Assembly: GCA_903927465.1 (NCBI GenBank)
Contig: CAIYMY010000162.1
Span: 1-44,097 of the forward strand
Length of the DNA stretch: 44,097 nucleotides
DNA from: an uncultured Rhodospirillales bacterium
Lineage (GTDB): Bacteria; Pseudomonadota; Alphaproteobacteria; Acetobacterales; Acetobacteraceae
Direction of reading: 5' to 3'
The notes beneath the pieces are model-generated. The model saw nothing but the letters and a program-made list of their open reading frames with translations, did not search any database and was not told the origin of the DNA. Position numbers and translations under genes: made by a program. Positions 34,586 through 43,159 of the stretch are shown here, piece after piece. Every line of letters starts with the position of its first letter. Within the stretch, counting starts at the first letter, position 1.

Positions 34586-34622
34586 CCGTTGGGCGGTACC
34601 TTTGGGTGCCGCCTTTCAACGG
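34586..34622 (+). terminator. Long hairpin after the small lipoprotein gene
   Basis: The inner stem GGCGGTACC/GGTGCCGCC (one wobble pair, 4-nt loop) is followed by TTT. An outer stem CCGTTG (34586-34591) pairs with CAACGG (34617-34622). It lies 9 bp after the stop codon and is probably a transcript end. Confidence 0.5.
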
Positions 34623-34662
34623 GATGCCAGATACCGCTTTCTATAGGCGGGAAAAACTACCC

Positions 34663-34694
34663 AAACCCGTCGCGCATCCGCGCGGTGGGTTTTT
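34663..34694 (+). terminator. Rho-independent terminator, plus strand
   Basis: AAACCCGTCGCG pairs with CGCGGTGGGTTT as a 12-bp stem with two G-U pairs and a 6-nt loop, in a TTTTT run ending at 34694. The wobble pairs work only on the plus strand. It backs up the hairpin at 34586-34622. Confidence 0.55.
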
Positions 34695-34734
34695 GTGCTT
34701 GGAATGGCCTCGGGCAACTCTATGCACGCGGCGC

Positions 34735-35255
34735 CCCCCTACCCCGGGCCAGTTCATGTATGGGCGCCTCCGCAGCACACCATGACGCGCGGCATAGGCA
34801 TTGGGATGCAGCGCACAGCAATGACCCTGATAGGCAGTGTCGTCCCAAACCTTCGTCTCCGCACCGTGCAGCAGGCGAGACACCATCTGACTGTCCTGCA
34901 CATTGGCCGAGGTCACCCCAGTGGAATGGATGACCTTCTCCTTACTGTCGACGCCAATATGACCCTTCAGCCCAAAATACCACTGATTGCTCTTCCGGGT
35001 CTGGTGCATTTCGGGATCGCGTTCGCCCTTCTCGTTCTTGGTAGATGATGGCGCCGATATCAGCGTCGCATCCATGATCGTCCCCGTTCCAATCTTGATG
35101 CCCTTGGATTTCAGATGATCATTGACCGCTGTCAGCATCATCTTGCTGAGCCCCTTAGCCTCAATCAAATGGCGAAATTTGCAGATCATCGTCTTGTGGT
35201 GGAGGTCAAAACTGAGGCTGAAGAAGCTTTTTTGGCGTATGGAGGTCCCGCTCAA
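34735..35255 (-). pseudogene. IS5-family transposase remnant
   Basis: On the minus strand the frame shows IS5-type blocks: ICKFRHLIEAKGL, the first catalytic Asp in 'TIMDATLISAPSSTKNEKG', 'RDPEMHQTRKSNQWYFGLKG', and the second Asp near 'VWDDTAYQG'. The similarity ends after YQG, so the C-terminal part with the catalytic Glu is missing. The first ~100 residues before ICKFRH are also missing. No terminal inverted repeats were recognised. GC content is visibly lower than in the flanking genes. It is a non-functional relic. Confidence 0.75.
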
Positions 35256-35480
35256 CGCTTGAATGGCCGATACAAGACGGAATCAAGAAATCAGTGATAT
35301 GCTAAGGGGGCAACATTAAATCAGGTACTTCTTGAATGGTGCAAGTTGCCTGCAGATCATACAAGTACCAAAATTCCAAGGTGGAAAGCCCATAGCGGAG
35401 CCTTACTCAAGTCAAATCTTCATGACGCAATCAAACGAGTATGCTCAATCGTCAATTGTGATTCGATCCCGCAGGAATAG
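35256..35480 (+). other. AT-richer fragment with a short open tail, possible gene relic
   Basis: Between the IS5 relic and the M32 carboxypeptidase is a stretch with distinctly lower GC than its surroundings. After a TGA at 35295-35297 one plus frame stays open for 60 codons to a TAG at 35478-35480. It reads like protein (ending 'KRVCSIVNCDSIPQE') but has no start codon in context. It may be the C-terminal stub of a gene destroyed by the IS insertion. I do not recognise it. Confidence 0.3.
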
Positions 35481-35483
35481 ACA

Positions 35484-36971
35484 ATGTCGAAAATCCCTTA
35501 TGAGAACCTGAAATCCCGTTTTGGGCGCATCGCCGCGCTGAATGAGGCAGCCGCCATGCTGCATTGGGATGCGAGTGCGATGATGCCATCAGGCGGCGGT
35601 GCCGCGCGGGGTGAGCAATTGGCGACCCTTGCCGGCCTTGCGCATGAATTACTTATCGCGCCGGCGGTGGCTGAAGAACTCGCGGTGGCTAAGGCTGAAG
35701 GCGAATGGGACGTCGCGAACCTTACCCTGATGCGGCGCGCCCATGCGCGCGCCACAGCCTTGCCAACCAGCCTGGTGGAAGCGACCACGCGCGCCAATTC
35801 GGCGTGTGAGAAAATCTGGCGAGACGCCAAGACGCGGGCCGATTTCGCCATGGTGCGCCCGGCCTTGACCGAAGTTGTTGCCTTGCAACGCGAAACTGCG
35901 GCAGCACTTTCATCGGCGCTTGGCATGGCGCCTTATGACGCGCTGATGGATGGCTATCAGCGCGGCGTCACCGCAGCGGATGTGGAACCCGTCTTCGCGG
36001 CCTATGAGGCGTTTTTGGCTGAAGCCTTGCCGCGCGCTGAGGAAATCCAGGCCAAGCGCGGCGCGCCCGTGCCGCTGACGGGGGTGTTTCCTGTGCCAGC
36101 GCAGAAGGCGCTGTGCCAGGCGCTCTCGGCGCGCATTGGCTTGGAATATGATCATGCGCGGCTGGATGAATCGCTGCACCCCTTTTGTGGTGGCACGCCC
36201 ACCGATGTGCGCATCACGACCTTTTATGATGAGGGTGATGCCGCAAAGGCACTGCTTGGCGTGCTGCATGAAACCGGGCACGCGCTGTATGAACGCGGCT
36301 TGCCGGCAGCCTATGCGCGCCAGCCAGTGGGCGAAGCGGCGGGGATGGCCGCGCATGAAAGCCAATCCCTGATTGTTGAAATGCAGGCCTGCCGTTCGGA
36401 TGCGTTCTTGCGCTTTCTGGGCAGCGAATTGCGTACGCGGTTTGGCTGCGATGCGGCGGCGGTGGCGCCCGAGAATCTGGCGCGGCTATGGCGGCGCGTT
36501 TCGCGCGGCTTCATTCGCGTGGATGCGGATGAAATCACCTATCCTGCCCATGTCATTCTGCGCTTTCGTTTGGAAAAGGCGATGATCGAAGGCGCGCTTT
36601 CTGTGGCTGATCTACCTGGTGCCTGGAATGACGGGCTGGAAAAACTGCTCGGCATTCGCCCGCCTAATGATGCCAAGGGGTGCTTGCAGGATATCCATTG
36701 GCATGACGGCGCCTTTGGCTATTTCCCATCCTATACTTTGGGTGCCATGGCCGCAGCGCAATTAATGAAGGCCGCGCGTAGCGCTGAGCCTGGGCTGGAT
36801 GCCGCGTTGGCGGAAGGTGATATGGCGCCCTTGCTTGGCTGGTTGCGCGAGCATGTGCATGGCAAGGGATCGCTGCTCGGCTTCCAGGATTTGTTGCGCG
36901 CGGCCACCGGCAAGCCGCTGGACCCGAATGATTTCATGGATCATTTGCGAGCGCGGTATTTGGTGAATTAG
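35484..36971 (+). CDS. M32-family carboxypeptidase (Taq type)
   Basis: 495 residues, the normal M32 length. The zinc site is HETGH at 262-266 (HExxH), followed about 30 residues later by 'AAHESQSLIVEM', which contains the third ligand Glu. 'LNEAAAMLHWDASAMMPSG' near the N-terminus and 'EITYPAHVILRFRLEKAMI' near residue 355 are family blocks. It removes C-terminal residues from peptides in the cytoplasm. AGGA precedes the ATG. The stop codon TAG shares its AG with the 103-bp repeat that begins at 36970. Confidence 0.93.
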   Translation: MSKIPYENLKSRFGRIAALNEAAAMLHWDASAMMPSGGGAARGEQLATLAGLAHELLIAPAVAEELAVAKAEGEWDVANLTLMRRAHARATALPTSLVEATTRANSACEKIWRDAKTRADFAMVRPALTEVVALQRETAAALSSALGMAPYDALMDGYQRGVTAADVEPVFAAYEAFLAEALPRAEEIQAKRGAPVPLTGVFPVPAQKALCQALSARIGLEYDHARLDESLHPFCGGTPTDVRITTFYDEGDAAKALLGVLHETGHALYERGLPAAYARQPVGEAAGMAAHESQSLIVEMQACRSDAFLRFLGSELRTRFGCDAAAVAPENLARLWRRVSRGFIRVDADEITYPAHVILRFRLEKAMIEGALSVADLPGAWNDGLEKLLGIRPPNDAKGCLQDIHWHDGAFGYFPSYTLGAMAAAQLMKAARSAEPGLDAALAEGDMAPLLGWLREHVHGKGSLLGFQDLLRAATGKPLDPNDFMDHLRARYLVN

Positions 36972-37072
36972 AGCAGATCACGTTCAGATGGAACCATCTG
37001 AACGTGTGAAGATGCTCGAAAAACAAAAATGTAGAGCGGGTTGCGTGAACCTATGTGAACGCAACACGCTCT
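36970..37072 (+). repeat. 103-bp double-hairpin REP/MITE-like repeat, copy 2
   Basis: Begins AGAGC (overlapping the TAG of the carboxypeptidase gene) and ends GCTCT. A 12-bp stem CACGTTCAGATG/CATCTGAACGTG with a 4-nt loop comes first. The second, near-perfect stem is GAGCGGGTTGCGT with its complement ending at 37072; one base differs from copy 1 and breaks a pair. It is the inverted relative of 4779-4881. It ends 12 bp before the convergent DUF1194 stop, so it may serve as a bidirectional transcript end. Confidence 0.85.
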
Positions 37073-37084
37073 AAGCGCGGCGGG

Positions 37085-37768
37085 TCAAGCAATTTCCCGC
37101 AGCATCTTGGCGCGCAGTGCGCGGGCGAAGTCGCGCCGCGTCTCAGCCACCATTACAAAGGCGCCAGGCCCGCCCATCACATTGCGTTCATAATGCACAT
37201 GCAGCGGTTCATTGCCGCGCGTGACTGGCGCGATTTCAATGGCGAGCCCATTGATGGTGATGCCCTGCGCCACTGCTGCATCCCGCGCATCGGGGGCCAG
37301 GGTGACGGAGCGCATATCCGGCCCATCGCCGGCCACATCAATCACGCGTTCACTGGCGCGATAGGGCGCGGCCGCGATCAACCCTGCCGCATGCGTGATG
37401 GCATCACCAATGGCGTTGTAGCTTTGCCTTGATCGTGGCGCGGCCAGCGCGGCATTGGCGAAAACCTGGGCAGAGGCCGCATCACTCACGCGATGCCAAT
37501 CCACCACAAGCGCGGCGCCACCAGGGCTGCCCCATTCCGTCATGGCAATCGCGATGGCGCGGCGCGGATTGGCGGCGATGGCATCAAGCACCGCCGGATG
37601 CGTGATGGATTCCGCAATGCCTTCGCGTTGCAGGCGAAACTCGTCCGCATCAATGGACCCGGAAGCATCCATTGCCAGCACAAGCAACAAATCCACTTCT
37701 GGGAAGGCCTGTGCCTGTGCTGCGGCACCAATCAGCGCTGGCGCGAAAAGAAGGCCGCGGCGGCGCAT
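37085..37768 (-). CDS. DUF1194 (VWA-like) secreted protein
   Basis: 227 residues from the ATG at 37768. A signal peptide (MRRRGLLFAPALIGAAAQAQA) is followed by 'VDLLLVLAMDASGSIDADEF', where DASGS is a MIDAS metal-adhesion motif. 'MTEWGSPGGAALVVDW', 'YNAIGDAITHA' and 'RVIDVAGDGPD' are further DUF1194 blocks. The function of the family is unknown; the fold suggests a periplasmic protein-binding role. It is the last gene of the minus-strand operon starting at 40353, seven bases after the CitE-like gene. Confidence 0.85.
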   Translation of the reverse strand: MRRRGLLFAPALIGAAAQAQAFPEVDLLLVLAMDASGSIDADEFRLQREGIAESITHPAVLDAIAANPRRAIAIAMTEWGSPGGAALVVDWHRVSDAASAQVFANAALAAPRSRQSYNAIGDAITHAAGLIAAAPYRASERVIDVAGDGPDMRSVTLAPDARDAAVAQGITINGLAIEIAPVTRGNEPLHVHYERNVMGGPGAFVMVAETRRDFARALRAKMLREIA

Positions 37769-37775
37769 GGCGGGC

Positions 37776-38645
37776 TTACCGCGCGCGCGCGAGCAAACGC
37801 CGCGCGCGTTCCACGACAGGCAGATCAATCATCGCCCCTTCAAAGGCGACCGCGCCCTTACCTTCCGCCAATGCCACATCAAAAGCCGCGATCAGGCGAC
37901 GCGCGCGTTCCACTTCCGCCGGCGCCGGCCCGTATTCCTCATTCACCACGGCCACCTGTGCGGGATGGATGCAGGCTGCGCAGCCAAAGCCCAGTGCGCG
38001 TGACCGCCTGAGGGAGGCGCGATAGGCATCAAGATCGGAAAAATCCGCGAATACGCCAATGGACCCAAGCGGCAGGATGCGCGCCGCGCGCGCCGCCGCC
38101 ACCGCCATCATGCCATAGACATAGAGCGAATCAGCGCCAGGTACGGCTTCCAATTCGGTCGAAAGATCTTCCGAACCAACACCAAGCGCTGCCATGCGCG
38201 GATCGGCCATCGCAATCGCGTGCAGGGCGGGCAGCGCATCGGGCGTTTCCACCACGCCGATGAAGCGCGTATGGCCGATGCGCATACCAAGTGCCGCTTC
38301 CCGCGCCGCAACCACTTCCGATAGAAGCTTGATATGTTCCGGCCCCATCACCTTGGGCAGCATAAGGGCGGACACTTCCGGCATGATGGCCGCCGCAATA
38401 TCCGGCACGGCCAATTCCAAAGGCCGATTGATGCGCACGCAAATTTCCTGGCCATGCGCGGCAATCGCCTTGGCCGCAGCGGGCAGCGCCGCGCGCGCGG
38501 CTTCTTTTTCACTGGGCGGGATAGAATCCTCCAGATCAAGAATGATCACATCCGCCCCGCGCGTATGCGCCTTGGCGACAAAGCGCTCGGCAACCGCCGG
38601 GATGAACAGCAAGGATCGCCAGCTATTAGGGTTTGATGTCGGCAT
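37776..38645 (-). CDS. HpcH/HpaI aldolase-family CoA-ester lyase (CitE-like)
   Basis: 289 residues. N-terminal 'SWRSLLFIPA' and 'VIILDLEDSIPPSEK' are CitE/malyl-CoA lyase hallmarks. A likely substrate Arg is in 'VRINRP', the metal-binding Glu in 'VVETPDAL' and Asp in 'GVFADFSDLD'. The C-terminal 'GFGCAACIHPAQV' is also typical. It overlaps the hot-dog dehydratase gene by one base (TGATG). A hydratase plus CitE-like lyase pair resembles mesaconyl/itaconyl-CoA hydratase with citramalyl-CoA lyase, which yields acetyl-CoA and pyruvate. No CoA-transferase gene is in the window. Confidence 0.88.
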   Translation of the reverse strand: MPTSNPNSWRSLLFIPAVAERFVAKAHTRGADVIILDLEDSIPPSEKEAARAALPAAAKAIAAHGQEICVRINRPLELAVPDIAAAIMPEVSALMLPKVMGPEHIKLLSEVVAAREAALGMRIGHTRFIGVVETPDALPALHAIAMADPRMAALGVGSEDLSTELEAVPGADSLYVYGMMAVAAARAARILPLGSIGVFADFSDLDAYRASLRRSRALGFGCAACIHPAQVAVVNEEYGPAPAEVERARRLIAAFDVALAEGKGAVAFEGAMIDLPVVERARRLLARAR

Positions 38646-39514
38646 CAGGCGAACTCCGCTTCCAGCTTGGCGCAGAGATAACCATCCTTATCCGCCGCCC
38701 AGCATTCCATTTTGCCATCCGCCTGCGCTGCGCCGCAGACCGTTACGGTATCACCCACCCAAAGCGGGCGCGCGAGCCGCGCGGTGAAGCCCACCAGCCT
38801 TCCCTTGGCGCGCTTCAGCGCCCCATCGAGAATAAGCTGCATGGTCAAGCCGCCATTTTGGACCGCCGCGTCATAGCCCTCACCATCCCGCGCATAATCG
38901 GCATCGTAATGGATGCGATGCGCGTTCCAGGTCACCGAAGAATAGCGAAACACCAAGGGCGAAGACAGCAACACCTTATCGGACCAAGCCGCGTTTTCTG
39001 GCGCGGGCACTGGCGGCGTCGCAGTGGTTTTCTGCCCGGGCGGCGTGGCATCGCGATACATCGCGTCAAATTCCTCAACGGCAATCACTTGCCCGCGGCT
39101 TTCAATGGTATGCCGCATGGTCAGCACCGCCATGCGCCCGGTGCGGCCATGCTTTGGAATAATCGCGGCGACTTCGGCCTTTTTGATCGCGGGTTCACCC
39201 ACCACAAGCTGGCCATTGATGATCACGCGCCGGCCCGCGCCCATGCGGCGTGGCAACGGAATGGGCGGCAGGAACACGCCCTTATGCGGGTGGCCATCCG
39301 GGCCGATATCGGATTGTTTGGCGATATCGGGGAAGAACATGCTGAACCAATGCGGCGGCAGCGCCATGCCCTGGGTGATTGAAGCCGGGTCCATATCCAG
39401 CATGCCGGCAATGCGGCGCGCGGAGGAAAGCCCGATTTCATCTTCCACAATACGCGTGCGCCCCACCCACGGGGAAAGCGCGGCAATCGCCGCATCAAAT
39501 TCAGCATCGGTCAT
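38645..39514 (-). CDS. FAS1-like/MaoC hot-dog dehydratase (mesaconyl-CoA hydratase type)
   Basis: 289 residues from the ATG at 39514, which overlaps the beta-lactamase-like stop (ATGA). The N-terminal FAS1-type hot-dog (~1-130) has 'LPPHWFSMFFPD'. The C-terminal hot-dog has 'FRYSSVTWNAHRIHYDADYA', where H and D of the hydratase 2 motif are expected. The double hot-dog layout matches mesaconyl-C4-CoA hydratase and HTD2-like proteins. Together with the CitE-like gene downstream it suggests breakdown of a branched C5 dicarboxylic acyl-CoA. Confidence 0.85.
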   Translation of the reverse strand: MTDAEFDAAIAALSPWVGRTRIVEDEIGLSSARRIAGMLDMDPASITQGMALPPHWFSMFFPDIAKQSDIGPDGHPHKGVFLPPIPLPRRMGAGRRVIINGQLVVGEPAIKKAEVAAIIPKHGRTGRMAVLTMRHTIESRGQVIAVEEFDAMYRDATPPGQKTTATPPVPAPENAAWSDKVLLSSPLVFRYSSVTWNAHRIHYDADYARDGEGYDAAVQNGGLTMQLILDGALKRAKGRLVGFTARLARPLWVGDTVTVCGAAQADGKMECWAADKDGYLCAKLEAEFA

Positions 39515-40353
39515 GGCATTGCATCCCAACATAAACGACTAAGCCGCCCAGCGGTGGCGAAGGCAGCGGTATAACCCGGCATGCCATCCGGCAAGGTCTC
39601 AGGCACCTTATCCGTGAAAACACTGATGATGAAGCGCGGCGTATTGCCCCGAAACACCACGCCCGCATCCATGCGCCCGCGCGGCCCGCGCCCGGTTTTA
39701 TGCGCAACCTTGGTCTTGCCCGGCAGCATGGAGGGGATGAGGTTGCGGAGCCTCTGCCAGGACAGGATATCAAGCCCCAACCGGCAAAGCTCCATACTGG
39801 CGCCGAGTTCCGCTGCCGCGCCCGCATCTGTGGCGCCCTTCAGCATCTTATCCAACAAAATGCCCTGATCATGCGCCGTGGTACTGGCGACCGCTTCAAT
39901 CGGATGATCCCAGGTGAGGCCGGCCGGTGGGAAATTCACCCGATGTGTCGTGCCCTTCATGCCGATGCGGCTGCACCAGGCATTCAGCGCATCACGATCC
40001 AGCCTTTCCAGCACAAGCTGTGTGCAGACATTGTCGCTGGTGATGATCATGTTCACGAAAGCATCGCGCAAAGGAATGATGCAGCCTGGCGTCATGTATT
40101 GATACGTGCCGCTATCCACCCCTTCCTGCAGGCGCGCTTCAACGGTGCATGGCTCATCCAGTTTCAGCACCCCTTCATGCACCCGCGACAAGGCGTGCAT
40201 GAGGATCGAGGTTTTGCGAGTGCTGGCCGATGGCAGCACCATATCGCCATCGCGATCCGCTTCTTGGCCGGTCACCAGATCCTTCACATACCAGCTTGTG
40301 GCGAAGGGCTGCGCGTCGCAAACCGCATTCATACGCGCGATCAATTCCTGCAT
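39511..40353 (-). CDS. Class A beta-lactamase-like serine hydrolase, no signal peptide
   Basis: 280 residues with AAGGAG before the ATG. The active-site set is complete for the penicillin-binding fold: STRK (S44-K47), SDN (106-108) and KTG (219-221), plus a 'STTAHDQG' segment like the class A 'TxRD' helix. The N-terminus is hydrophilic (MQELIARMNAVCD) and shows no export signal, unlike true beta-lactamases. The Glu of the omega loop (ExxLN) was not found. It is the first gene in an operon with two CoA-metabolism enzymes, so it may be a cytoplasmic esterase or amidase. Confidence 0.85.
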   Translation of the reverse strand: MQELIARMNAVCDAQPFATSWYVKDLVTGQEADRDGDMVLPSASTRKTSILMHALSRVHEGVLKLDEPCTVEARLQEGVDSGTYQYMTPGCIIPLRDAFVNMIITSDNVCTQLVLERLDRDALNAWCSRIGMKGTTHRVNFPPAGLTWDHPIEAVASTTAHDQGILLDKMLKGATDAGAAAELGASMELCRLGLDILSWQRLRNLIPSMLPGKTKVAHKTGRGPRGRMDAGVVFRGNTPRFIISVFTDKVPETLPDGMPGYTAAFATAGRLSRLCWDAMP

Positions 40354-40381
40354 GGGCGTTCTCCTTATCCTGTAACGCTAA

Positions 40382-40406
40382 CCCTGGCCGGGCAGCATGG
40401 CCAGGG
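40382..40406. promoter_or_regulatory. Perfect dyad in the divergent promoter region
   Basis: CCCTGGCC (40382-40389) and GGCCAGGG (40399-40406) form a perfect 8-bp inverted repeat with a 9-bp spacer in the 100-bp gap between two divergent genes. It is a candidate operator for a dimeric regulator; no regulator gene is nearby. Confidence 0.35.
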
Positions 40407-40453
40407 CGCGGCTTTTCCGGTTAGGCTGGCGCCAAGCAACGGAGGGTCGAAGC

Positions 40454-41386
40454 ATGAGGCAGGATATCAAGCATGTCGCGGTAATTGGCGCGGGCACCAT
40501 CGGCGCTTCCTGGGCGGCCTATTTCCTGAGCCGTGGCCTGAGTGTGACCGCAAGCGACCCTTCCCCCGGCGCGCCTGACCTGATCCGCCGTATGGTGGAA
40601 AACGCCTGGCCCATCCTGATGCGGCTTGGTGGCAAGGCGGATGCCAACCCCAATGCCTGGCGCTTTGAAGCGGACCCCGTGGCAGCCGTGGCCGGGGCGG
40701 ATTTCGTGCAGGAAAGCGCGCCTGAGCGGCTGGATGTGAAGCAGCCTTTGCTCGCGCGCCTTGATGCCGCTTTGCCGGCGGATGTGGTGATTGCGTCCTC
40801 AACTTCCGGCCTGCTCGCCAGCCGCTTGTCAGAACTTTGCGCGCATCCGGAACGCGTCGTGATCGGCCACCCATTCAACCCACCGCATTTGATTCCCCTG
40901 GTGGAGGTTGTGGGCGGCGCCAAGGGCAGCCCAGAAGCAGTGCAGGCGGCGATGGAATTCTATCGCGCCATCGGGAAATACCCGATCGAAATCAAGAAGG
41001 AAGTGCCGGGCCATTTGGCGAACCGCTTGCAGGCTGCGCTTTGGCGCGAAGCGGTGCATCTGGTGGCGGAAGGGGTGGCGAGTGTGGCCGATGTGGATGC
41101 CGCGATCAGCGAAGGCCCTGGGCTGCGTTGGGCATTGATGGGCCCGCATACCACCTTCCATCTGGCCGGCGGAGAAGGCGGCATGGCGCATTTCCTGCAC
41201 CATTTGCTGCCGGCGGTGACAAGCTGGTGGGATGATCTGGGCCATCCCAATGTGGATGAAGCCTTGCAGCGCGTGCTTGCGGAAGGTGTCGCGGAAGGCA
41301 CCAAGGGTGCCTCCACGCGTGATCTTGCGGCGTGGCGCGATGCGGCGCTGGTGCGGTTGCTGGAAGCGCGGGGGAAGGGCAGTTAG
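40454..41386 (+). CDS. 3-hydroxyacyl-CoA dehydrogenase-family NAD enzyme (carnitine dehydrogenase-like)
   Basis: 310 residues from the ATG at 40454, preceded by GGAGG; the upstream extension of the frame is unsupported. Rossmann motif 'VAVIGAGTIGASWAAYFLSRG' lies near residue 9. 'SSTSGLLAS', 'GHPFNPPHLIPLVEVVGG' and 'PGHLANRLQAALWREA' are the catalytic and helical blocks of 3HCDH, which also occur in L-carnitine dehydrogenase. The C-terminal 'GPGLRWALMGP' is typical of that subgroup. It is divergent from the beta-lactamase operon and overlaps the next convergent gene by four bases. Confidence 0.88.
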   Translation: MRQDIKHVAVIGAGTIGASWAAYFLSRGLSVTASDPSPGAPDLIRRMVENAWPILMRLGGKADANPNAWRFEADPVAAVAGADFVQESAPERLDVKQPLLARLDAALPADVVIASSTSGLLASRLSELCAHPERVVIGHPFNPPHLIPLVEVVGGAKGSPEAVQAAMEFYRAIGKYPIEIKKEVPGHLANRLQAALWREAVHLVAEGVASVADVDAAISEGPGLRWALMGPHTTFHLAGGEGGMAHFLHHLLPAVTSWWDDLGHPNVDEALQRVLAEGVAEGTKGASTRDLAAWRDAALVRLLEARGKGS

Positions 41387-43095
41387 GCTCCCCGCCCCGC
41401 CCGCAACAACCGCCCCGGCAGCGCGCCGGTCGCAACCCCATCGCGATAAGTCACTTCGCCATTTACAATGGTCGCGGCATAACCATCCGCTTTTTGTAGT
41501 AGCCGCCGCCCACCCGCCGGCAAATCGCGTACCATGCGCGGCGCTTGCAGCTTCAGCGCGGCGAAATCAATCACGTTCACATCCGCCTTCATGCCAGCGC
41601 GCAAAATGCCGCGATCATGCAGGCCGGCAGCGCGCGCGGTGTCAGATGTCAGGCGGCGGATCATATCCTCAACGGGGAACACCACTTCCTTCGCATCCCG
41701 CGCCCAATAGGAAAGCAGAAAGGTCGGGAAGGACCCGTCAGAAATGAACCCCACATGCGCCCCGCCATCGGAAAGCCCGGCAATAGCATTGGGGTGGCGA
41801 AGACACTCCGCACTCGCTGAAAGCGTGTAATCAGCGAAATTCGTGAGCGGCGCGAAGATGAAGCCAAGCCCATCATCGGCGATCAGCAGATCGTAAGCGA
41901 TTTCCTCGGCCTTCCGCCCTTCCCGCGCGGCCATGGCGGCAATGGAAGCCGAAGCCGGCGGCGCGTAATCCGGCGGATCGCCGAAGGGGAACATGCGTTC
42001 AAAAGCAAGGCGCGAAATCAGCGGGAAATTGCTGCCTGTGATGCGATCTTCCGAAAGTATGTGCGCGCGCCGGCCTGGTTCCGCCATGGCAGCGGCGCGA
42101 TCAGCGGCGGGCAGATGCGCGATTTCCTTATAGCTCGGGCAACCAGAAAACGGATTCTGGCTGCCTTCCAAGCCCAGCAGAATGCCAATCGGCCGCGGCG
42201 GAAACACGGGACGGATCGGCAGGCCAGCCGCCGCCGCGCCATCGGAAAGAGCCAGCAATTCTTTCCAGGCTTCCGTGCGGTCATGCCGCGCCGTCAGGGA
42301 AAACACCACCGGCTGACCGGTCGCTTCCACCACACGGCGTACCATGGCGAATTCAGTGGCAGGATCAGGCGTATTCCAATCTGAAACCAGTTCCAGCAAG
42401 CCACCGCCGCCTTCGCGCAAGCCCTGCGCCAAGCCGCGCAGCTCATCTTCCTGCGCGCGCAGTGTCGGGGTCGGGTCGCCCTTCAAAGTCTTGTGGCTGA
42501 TGGTGCGCGAAGTGGAAACGCCAAAGGCACCCGCGCGCACCGCATCGGCGGTAATGGCGCGCATGGCGGCAATATCAGCCTGATTGGCGTTTTCCAGATT
42601 GAGTGCGCGTTCGCCCATCACATGCACACGCACCGCGCCATGCGGCAGCAGGGCGCAGATATCTATATCGCGCGGGCGCGCGGCCAGTGCATCCAGATAT
42701 TCGGGGAAGCTTTCCCAGGCCCAATTCAAGCCCTCATGCAGGATGGGGCCGGGGATGTCTTCCACGCCTTCCATCAACTCAATCAGCTTATCGCGATCCG
42801 CCTCACGGCAGGGCGCGAAGCCAACGCCGCAATTGCCCATCACCGCCGTGGTCACGCCATGCCAGGCGGAAGGTGCCAAATGCGAATCCCACACGGCCTG
42901 CCCATCATAATGCGTATGGATATCAACGAAGCCGGGTGTCACCAGCTTGCCGCGCGCGTCAATTTCAGTGGCGCCGCGTTCCGGCACTTGGCCAATGGCG
43001 GTGATGCGCCCGCCGGCCATGGCCACATCCGCTTCACGCGGCGCGGCCCCTGTGCCGTCAACCACCACACCGCCACGGATCACGATATCGGCCAT
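41383..43095 (-). CDS. D-aminoacylase / N-acyl-D-amino-acid deacylase-family amidohydrolase
   Basis: 570 residues from the ATG at 43095, after AAGGGAA; the longer frame lacks support. N-terminal 'DIVIRGGVVVDGTG' is the amidohydrolase beta-sandwich start. 'FVDIHTHYDGQ' supplies the HxH ligands and 'GNCGVGFAP' the metal-bridging Cys typical of D-aminoacylases. 'LSDGGAHVGFISD' holds the late Asp, and 'GMKADVNVIDF' closes the sandwich domain. It is cytoplasmic and probably frees D-amino acids or similar from N-acyl forms, which fits the amino-acid oxidase modules in this window. Confidence 0.9.
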   Translation of the reverse strand: MADIVIRGGVVVDGTGAAPREADVAMAGGRITAIGQVPERGATEIDARGKLVTPGFVDIHTHYDGQAVWDSHLAPSAWHGVTTAVMGNCGVGFAPCREADRDKLIELMEGVEDIPGPILHEGLNWAWESFPEYLDALAARPRDIDICALLPHGAVRVHVMGERALNLENANQADIAAMRAITADAVRAGAFGVSTSRTISHKTLKGDPTPTLRAQEDELRGLAQGLREGGGGLLELVSDWNTPDPATEFAMVRRVVEATGQPVVFSLTARHDRTEAWKELLALSDGAAAAGLPIRPVFPPRPIGILLGLEGSQNPFSGCPSYKEIAHLPAADRAAAMAEPGRRAHILSEDRITGSNFPLISRLAFERMFPFGDPPDYAPPASASIAAMAAREGRKAEEIAYDLLIADDGLGFIFAPLTNFADYTLSASAECLRHPNAIAGLSDGGAHVGFISDGSFPTFLLSYWARDAKEVVFPVEDMIRRLTSDTARAAGLHDRGILRAGMKADVNVIDFAALKLQAPRMVRDLPAGGRRLLQKADGYAATIVNGEVTYRDGVATGALPGRLLRAGRGA

Positions 43096-43159
43096 CGATA
43101 GGTTCCCTTTCCAGCAAAAAATAAGCTGTCCCGCATTGAAGCCCCTGCCGGGCCGCGCT

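Noticed and set aside
39511-40353. Call as an antibiotic-resistance beta-lactamase
   Set aside because: No signal peptide, no omega-loop Glu seen, and the gene sits in a CoA-metabolism operon.
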